The notes beneath the pieces were generated by a model that had not been told where the DNA came from, did no database searches, and was given only the letters and a program-made list of their open reading frames with translations. Positions 53,627-57,786 of a stretch of 57,786 nt of DNA are shown here, one piece after another. The number at the start of each line of letters is the position of its first letter. Within the stretch, counting starts at the first letter, position 1. Origin of the DNA: an uncultured Oscillospiraceae bacterium (lineage in GTDB: Bacteria; Bacillota; Clostridia; Oscillospirales; Oscillospiraceae); NCBI GenBank assembly GCA_934589065.1, contig CAKTNN010000013.1:1-57786 (forward strand). Reading direction: 5' to 3'. Made by a program: the position numbers and the translations under genes.

Positions 53627-55441
53627 TTACGGCTTGTCGTTGGTCATTTCCAGGTACAGATTCCGGTATTGCCAGGCGGAATTCTCCCAGGATACGTTTT
53701 TGTCCATATCCCGCTGAACCATCTCGTCCCAGCAGTAGCGGTTGGTGAAGTAGAAGGTCTTGGCCCGGTTGATGGCATCCAGCAGCAGGCCTGCATCATA
53801 CCGGTCAAAGGTGAAGCCGTTGCCGTCGTGGGTGAATTCGTTGTGGGGCTGCACGGTATCCTTCAGGCCGCCGGTTTCCCGCACAATGGGAATGGTTCCG
53901 TAGTGCATACCGATGAGCTGGGTCAGGCCGCAGGGCTCAAACTGGGAAGGAACCAGAATGGCGTCCGCACCGGCATAGATCCGGTGGGCCCGGCCCTCGT
54001 CATACATAATGCTGGAGCAGACGTTGCCCCGGTAGGCATTCTCGTAGTAGCGGAAGGCGTCCTCGTATAGTTTGTCTCCCGTGCCCAGCACCACCACCTG
54101 GGTATGCTCGTCCATAATCTGGGGGAGAATGGCATTTACCAGATCCAGTCCCTTCTGATTGGTCAGCCGGGATACCAGGCCGATGACAAACTTGTGGTCA
54201 TCCTGCCACAGGCCCAGTTCCTCCTGGAGGGCACGCTTGTTTTCCTTCTTCCTGGGCAGCACATTTGTGATGTCGTAGTTGGTGTGAAGCATGGGGTCTG
54301 TCCAGGGGTTCCAGATATCGTAGTCAATGCCGTTTACAATGCCCCGGAGCTTGCCGGAGTGATACCGCAGGTGGGCATCCAGCTTTTCTCCGTAGGCGGG
54401 GGTCTGGATTTCCCAGGCGTAAGTACTGCTCACGGTGGTGATCATATTGCAGTAGGTCAGGCCGCCCTTCATCATGTTGGCATCCACCCAGTTCTGGGTC
54501 AGGGCATCCTTGTTGAATACATAGTCCGGCAGCCCGGACCAGTAGCGAATGGTGGGGATGTTGTAAATGCCCTGGAACCGGAGGTTGTGGATGGTGAACA
54601 TGGTCTTTGCCCGGCTCAGGGGAGTTGTCGCAAACAAGGTGCGCAGGTAAACGGGAACCAGGGCTGCCTGCCAGTCGTGGCAGTGAATCACATCAGGGAT
54701 CCAGTCCATAAAGTTCAGGGCCGCCAGAGCTGCTTTGGAGAAGAAGCAGAACTTGGGAATATCCTGAATAATGGAGGTGTAGGGGTTGCCGTCACTGAAA
54801 AACTCCTGGTTGTCGATAAAGTCGTAAACCACGCCGTCCCATACATATTCCATGATGCCCACATAGAAGCTGCGCCCGTCTGCGCACAGGGACATCTGGA
54901 ATTCCCCGCGGTAGATCATCCTGGATTGATACTCCCAGGGGATGCACCGGTAGCGGGGGAGGATCACCTTCACATCGCAGTTCATCCGGGACAGGGCCTT
55001 GGGCAGGGCGTACATCACGTCTGCCAGACCGCCGGTTTTTACAAAGGGGTAGCACTCGGAGCCGATAAAGGCCACACTTCTTCTGGGGCCGGGCTCCGGG
55101 GTATAGCGGGGTTCTTCCATAGGTGTTTCCTCCTTTTTGGTTTCCGGAGCTGCGGGGGCTTCCGGTGCGGCAGCGGGACGCGGTGCAGGCGCGGGCTGCT
55201 CCTGGACATTCAAAGCTTTATCGTTCATTTTTTCGGGAGCTGCTGCCTTTGCAGCCTTCCCGGTTAATTCAGGTTCCTTTTTGGGAGCGGCCTTTTTGGC
55301 GCTCCCGGATTTTTGCCGGGCCGGTTCCGCCTTTGCGCTCTGCAGGGGAGCAGGGGATTCCTTGACAGTTTTTCTTGTTTTGCTTATTTCCGCTTTCTCC
55401 GTGGCCTTTGTCTCCTGCACGGGGCCTTTACGTTTGGGCAT
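53627..55441 (-). CDS. glgA: Glycogen synthase with Lys/Ala/Glu-rich N-terminal extension
   Basis: 604 residues from ATG 55441 (AGGAGGT eight bases upstream). GlgA adds ADP-glucose to growing glycogen. The GT5 domain begins near residue 122 with SVAFIGSECYPFVKTGGLADV, including the K-T-G-G nucleotide-sugar site; VIHCHDWQAALVP, GLVSRLTNQKGLDLV and PSQFEPCGLTQLIGMHYGTI follow. Residues 1-107 are an extra low-complexity stretch (KATEKAEISKTRKTVKES..., AAPKKEPELTGKAAKAAAPE), basic then acidic, absent from usual ~480-residue enzymes. An internal ATG at 55120 (residue 108) has its own ideal ribosome site and would give a 497-residue normal GlgA. No other glycogen gene is beside it. Confidence 0.93.
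   Translation of the reverse strand: MPKRKGPVQETKATEKAEISKTRKTVKESPAPLQSAKAEPARQKSGSAKKAAPKKEPELTGKAAKAAAPEKMNDKALNVQEQPAPAPRPAAAPEAPAAPETKKEETPMEEPRYTPEPGPRRSVAFIGSECYPFVKTGGLADVMYALPKALSRMNCDVKVILPRYRCIPWEYQSRMIYRGEFQMSLCADGRSFYVGIMEYVWDGVVYDFIDNQEFFSDGNPYTSIIQDIPKFCFFSKAALAALNFMDWIPDVIHCHDWQAALVPVYLRTLFATTPLSRAKTMFTIHNLRFQGIYNIPTIRYWSGLPDYVFNKDALTQNWVDANMMKGGLTYCNMITTVSSTYAWEIQTPAYGEKLDAHLRYHSGKLRGIVNGIDYDIWNPWTDPMLHTNYDITNVLPRKKENKRALQEELGLWQDDHKFVIGLVSRLTNQKGLDLVNAILPQIMDEHTQVVVLGTGDKLYEDAFRYYENAYRGNVCSSIMYDEGRAHRIYAGADAILVPSQFEPCGLTQLIGMHYGTIPIVRETGGLKDTVQPHNEFTHDGNGFTFDRYDAGLLLDAINRAKTFYFTNRYCWDEMVQRDMDKNVSWENSAWQYRNLYLEMTNDKP
55120..55133 (-). promoter_or_regulatory. Internal ribosome binding site and start within glgA
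   Basis: On the minus strand AAAGGAGGAAACACCTATG: GGAGG at 55129-55133, eight bases, ATG at 55118-55120, in frame with the 604-residue reading frame exactly where the conserved enzyme begins. Confidence 0.6.
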
Positions 55442-55535
55442 GGGATGTTACCTCCTGAAAAAGGAAAATACAAATTTCACAAATCTACGAATACAGTTCT
55501 GGGATTCTCTGTTCATTCAGCCAATCCCTGCCACC

Positions 55536-55564
55536 AGTATAATACATCTTGCCCACAAATGCAA
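55536..55564 (-). promoter_or_regulatory. Promoter of glgA
   Basis: On the minus strand: TTGCAT (55559-55564), 17 bp, TATACT (55536-55541). The leader to the first start is about 85 nt. Confidence 0.7.
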
Positions 55565-55596
55565 TCGGAAAGTCGCGAAGTTTTTTGAAGATCGAC

Positions 55597-55626
55597 TTTA
55601 CAGACCCGGTGCCAATGTGGTATGAT
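55597..55626 (+). promoter_or_regulatory. Promoter of the exonuclease gene
   Basis: TTTACA (55597-55602), 18 bp, TATGAT (55621-55626) with TGG before it. Shares 19 identical bases with the ftsH promoter. Confidence 0.7.
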
Positions 55627-55660
55627 ACCCAGAAAGACGGAAAGGGCAGAGGAACAGAGA

Positions 55661-56641
55661 ATGGACTATATAGTATTGGATATGGAATGGAACCAGCCCT
55701 GGCCCGGTTCCCCCTCTTCTCAAAAACCCCTCCGGGTTGCCATCCGGGGAGAGATCATTCAGATCGGTGCCGTCCGGGTGACGGAAAACAGGGAAGTGGC
55801 GGATGAATTCCAGGTGATGATCAAGCCCAAGGTGTATCGCCACTTAAACCGCCGGGTCAGTAAGCTCACGGGCATTAAGGAAACCCGCCTGCGGGAAGAG
55901 GGCATTCCCTTCCGGGAGGCGATGGGGCGCTTCCGGGCCTGGTGCGGGGAAGACGCGGTGTTTTTGACCTGGGGCTTTGACGATATCGGCATTCTTCGGG
56001 AAAATCTCCGGCTCTATGGGATGGATGAGGGCTGGACGGAGCGCTGGTACAATGCCCAGATGATTTTCAATGCCCAGACCGACGGCTCCACCTCTCAAAA
56101 GGCGCTGAAAACGGCGATGGAGATCTTTGAAATTGAGGCCACCAGACCGGCCCACGATGCCCTGGGAGATGCCTACCATACGGCTCTGATCTGCGCCAGA
56201 CTGGATCTGAAAAAGGGCGCCCAGGAATATGATTCCGCCCTGCGCAGCCATGAAAACGGATTCCATGGAGCGGAGCTCCCCGGCTGCATTCAGCGGGAGG
56301 TCTTCCGGGATTATCCGGATAAGGACGCGGCCCTCAGCGCCATGGCAGGGAAGGAGAACCGCTGCCCGGAGTGCGGGCGGCAAATGCTGGGCTCCCGGTG
56401 GTTTGCCCAGCCGGGCCACCGATACATGGATTTGGCGACCTGCCCGGAGCACGGAAAATTCCTGATTCGGGTGCGGCTGAGCCAGCAGCCCGATGGGCTG
56501 ACAAGAGTCAGCCGCCTGACCTACGAGGCCACCAGCGAGGCCGCCGAGGCCTACGCCAGAAGGGCGGAGAAGGCCGACCCGGAAGAGCGCCCCCGCCGCC
56601 GGAGAAGAAGACGCTCCGCGCCCAAGCCCACGGAAGAATAA
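55661..56641 (+). CDS. DEDDh 3'-5' exonuclease with zinc-ribbon and basic tail
   Basis: 326 residues from ATG 55661 (GAGGAA site upstream; the open frame begins at 55622 inside the promoter). DnaQ/KapD-like RNase-DNase fold: YIVLDMEWNQPW (D-x-E), RGEIIQIGAVRV, LTWGFDDIGIL (Asp) and AHDALGDAYHTALI (His, Asp), the complete DEDDh set, in residues 1-185. A C-terminal part not usual for KapD has CPECGRQ ... CPEHGKF zinc ligands (about 232-270) and ends in an Arg-rich tail (RPRRRRRRRS). The extra part suggests nucleic-acid targeting. Substrate unknown. Single-gene unit. Confidence 0.87.
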   Translation: MDYIVLDMEWNQPWPGSPSSQKPLRVAIRGEIIQIGAVRVTENREVADEFQVMIKPKVYRHLNRRVSKLTGIKETRLREEGIPFREAMGRFRAWCGEDAVFLTWGFDDIGILRENLRLYGMDEGWTERWYNAQMIFNAQTDGSTSQKALKTAMEIFEIEATRPAHDALGDAYHTALICARLDLKKGAQEYDSALRSHENGFHGAELPGCIQREVFRDYPDKDAALSAMAGKENRCPECGRQMLGSRWFAQPGHRYMDLATCPEHGKFLIRVRLSQQPDGLTRVSRLTYEATSEAAEAYARRAEKADPEERPRRRRRRRSAPKPTEE

Positions 56642-56647
56642 AATAAT

Positions 56648-56679
56648 AAAAGGGTGACTGCCGCCGCAGCCACCCTTTT
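56648..56679. terminator. Terminator of the exonuclease gene
   Basis: AAAAGGGTG ... CTGC-CGCC-GCAG ... CACCCTTTT: a nearly perfect stem of 14 pairs with one internal mismatch and a 4-nt loop, six bases after the stop. Confidence 0.85.
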
Positions 56680-56735
56680 GTCATTGTGAACCAGTCCGCT
56701 TTCCTGGTGTGGCAATCTCGGGCGCGGGAGACCCT
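56680..56735. repeat. Single B element
   Basis: GTCATTGTGAACCAGTCCGC to TGGTGTGGCAATC (56680-56718) followed by the GGGCGCGGGAGACCCTG tail, directly joined to the exonuclease terminator. Confidence 0.75.
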
Positions 56736-56786
56736 GCAATCCAGAACTCGGTACCCCTGGAAAAACCGGAGAAAGCATAAAAAACG

Positions 56787-56815
56787 GCGGCAAAAGGAAG
56801 ATTTCCTCTTGCCGC
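56787..56815 (-). terminator. Terminator of the phosphofructokinase gene
   Basis: A 13-pair stem (56787-56799 with 56803-56815, one G-U) and a 3-nt loop; T run on the minus strand at 56779-56784. Confidence 0.85.
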
Positions 56816-56839
56816 TGAATTTTTTGGCTGCTCGTTTGT

Positions 56840-57786
56840 TTACTTTGCGAACACTCTCTTCAGGTGTACGAACCGGGGCAGGCCGTCTTCCTTGACCATG
56901 TCGGTTTCGCCCTGGATGAGGGGCAGGCAGTAGTCGATGAAGTCCTGGGTGACGCCGTTGCCTTCGGCATTGATCCACTCCAGGGGAACCTTCTTCTCGG
57001 TGTTGGCAACCAGGCTCAGATCGAAGAGCTTGGGCTCGCAGTGGTAGCCGTTGGCATCGCGGGTGCACGCAAAGCCAACCATCTTGTCGGTCACGCCGGA
57101 AACGGCAGCCTCAACGGCAACCTTACCGGACATGAAGGACTCTGCCATGTCGGTTCCGGAAGCGCAGTGGGCGGCGCAGCGCTGCAGCAGGCTCAGCTCA
57201 ATGGGACGAACCTTAACGCCCAGCTTTGCCTTGACCCGGTCGGTCAGACGGGCAGCCAGACCGCCCAGCTGAGCATGACCGAAGCCGTCGGTGCCGGAGG
57301 TCTTTGCCTCGCTGACGAAGGTGCCGTCGGCGTAGTGGATGCCCTCGGAAACGGCAACCAGGCAGTTCTTCTTCTCGTTGTATACCCGCTCTACATCAGC
57401 CAGGAACTTGTCCATGTCGAAGTTCACCTCGGGCAGGTAAACCAGATCGGGGCCGTCGCCCTTGGTGTTTGCCAGAGCGGCAGCGGCGGTCAGCCAGCCG
57501 GCGTGACGGCCCATGCACTCGATCACGGTAACCATGCCGGTATCGTAAACCTTGCTGTCACGGGAAACTTCCATAAAGGAGGTAGCGATGTACTTGGCAG
57601 CGGAAGCAAAGCCGGGGCAGTGGTCAGTACCGGCCAGGTCGTTGTCGATGGTCTTGGGTACGCCCATAACCCGGCACTCGTAGCCGACCTTTGCCATGTA
57701 CTTGGAGACCTTGTTGCAGGTATCCATGGAGTCGTTGCCGCCGTTGTAGAAGAAGTAACGCACATTGTACTTCTTGAAGATCTCCA
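56840..57786 (-). CDS. pfp: 6-phosphofructokinase, PPi-dependent type (5' part outside window)
   Basis: The 3' part only; the frame is open to the window edge (315 residues seen), and a GTG at 57763 is an internal Val codon. PFK fold: FFYNGGNDSMDT, where ATP-enzymes have GGDGS; an Asp in place of the second Gly is the known mark of pyrophosphate-using PFKs. Then GVPKTIDNDLAGTDHCPGF (substrate site), VIECMGRHAGWL, LPEVNFD and AVSEGIHYADG. It phosphorylates fructose 6-phosphate in glycolysis, probably with PPi and reversibly. The lysine following PKTIDND-type motifs agrees with the PPi class. Upstream control cannot be seen. Confidence 0.9.
   Translation of the reverse strand, partial: EIFKKYNVRYFFYNGGNDSMDTCNKVSKYMAKVGYECRVMGVPKTIDNDLAGTDHCPGFASAAKYIATSFMEVSRDSKVYDTGMVTVIECMGRHAGWLTAAAALANTKGDGPDLVYLPEVNFDMDKFLADVERVYNEKKNCLVAVSEGIHYADGTFVSEAKTSGTDGFGHAQLGGLAARLTDRVKAKLGVKVRPIELSLLQRCAAHCASGTDMAESFMSGKVAVEAAVSGVTDKMVGFACTRDANGYHCEPKLFDLSLVANTEKKVPLEWINAEGNGVTQDFIDYCLPLIQGETDMVKEDGLPRFVHLKRVFAK

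Overview
This 57.8 kb window is a stretch of chromosome from an endospore-forming, low-copy-repeat-rich Firmicute, most likely an Oscillospirales (Ruminococcaceae/Oscillospiraceae-like) gut Clostridium. The inference rests on a complete spoIIIAA-AH operon, T-box control of alaS, the prs-pth-mfd order, a clostridial-type GGND phosphofructokinase, a DUF4317 gene, a cohesin/dockerin protein and moderately GC-rich codon use. No rRNA, tRNA, transposase, phage gene or CRISPR array was found. Most of the window is housekeeping; the accessory character comes from dense intergenic repeats and a few unusual proteins.

Layout. Positions 1-10.3 kb read leftward: an O-antigen-ligase-like membrane protein, prs, pth (overlapping prs by one base), mfd and a VanW-family protein. 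10.6-14 kb holds a rightward three-gene operon (SPFH protein, zinc-ribbon membrane protein, TPM protein) matching the YdjI/YdjG/YdjH set but without pspA. 15-19.3 kb has a MATE exporter and alaS with its T-box leader. 20.5-25.8 kb carries a ClpE-like unfoldase facing a leftward rlmB plus a P-type-ATPase-like protein that lacks the phosphorylation motif. 26-31.5 kb has ftsH, a secreted LRR/cohesin/dockerin protein, a DUF4160-DUF2442 pair and a sirtuin. 31.9-36.4 kb is the spoIIIA operon. 36.9-41.9 kb has a divergent UppP-like protein joined to ftsK, then a DUF4317 gene. 42.8-49.2 kb has a cytidylate-kinase-like gene, gltX, trpS, tmcAL and ackA. 49.4-57.8 kb has pepT, a small acidic-tailed membrane protein, an ECF S component, nagB, a RelB/YafQ-type toxin-antitoxin pair, glgA with an N-terminal extension, a DEDDh exonuclease and the 3' part of a PPi-type phosphofructokinase.

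More than a dozen intergenic clusters, about 6 kb in all, are built from four interchangeable repeat families: (A) a ~230 bp MITE-like unit with imperfect inverted ends; (B) REP-like hairpins running GTCATTGCGAACCAG-loop-CTGGTGTGGCAATC, with a sister form GTCATTCCGAGGCAG-loop-CTGCCGTGGGAATC, usually paired head to head; (C) a unit with AAGGGAGCTGTCAG and a CCCTCCCC hairpin; (D) a ~60 bp palindrome (ACTACGCCCGCAGGCG ... AGTAGT) that sits inside the loop of B. They avoid coding sequence, separate otherwise normal operons, and in one case split a bidirectional terminator.

Sigma-A promoters with 17 bp spacing and often a TGn extended -10 can be read in front of most transcription units, and strong hairpin terminators close many of them, so unit boundaries here are fairly well supported. 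Functional statements are from motif recognition by eye; no database search was run.
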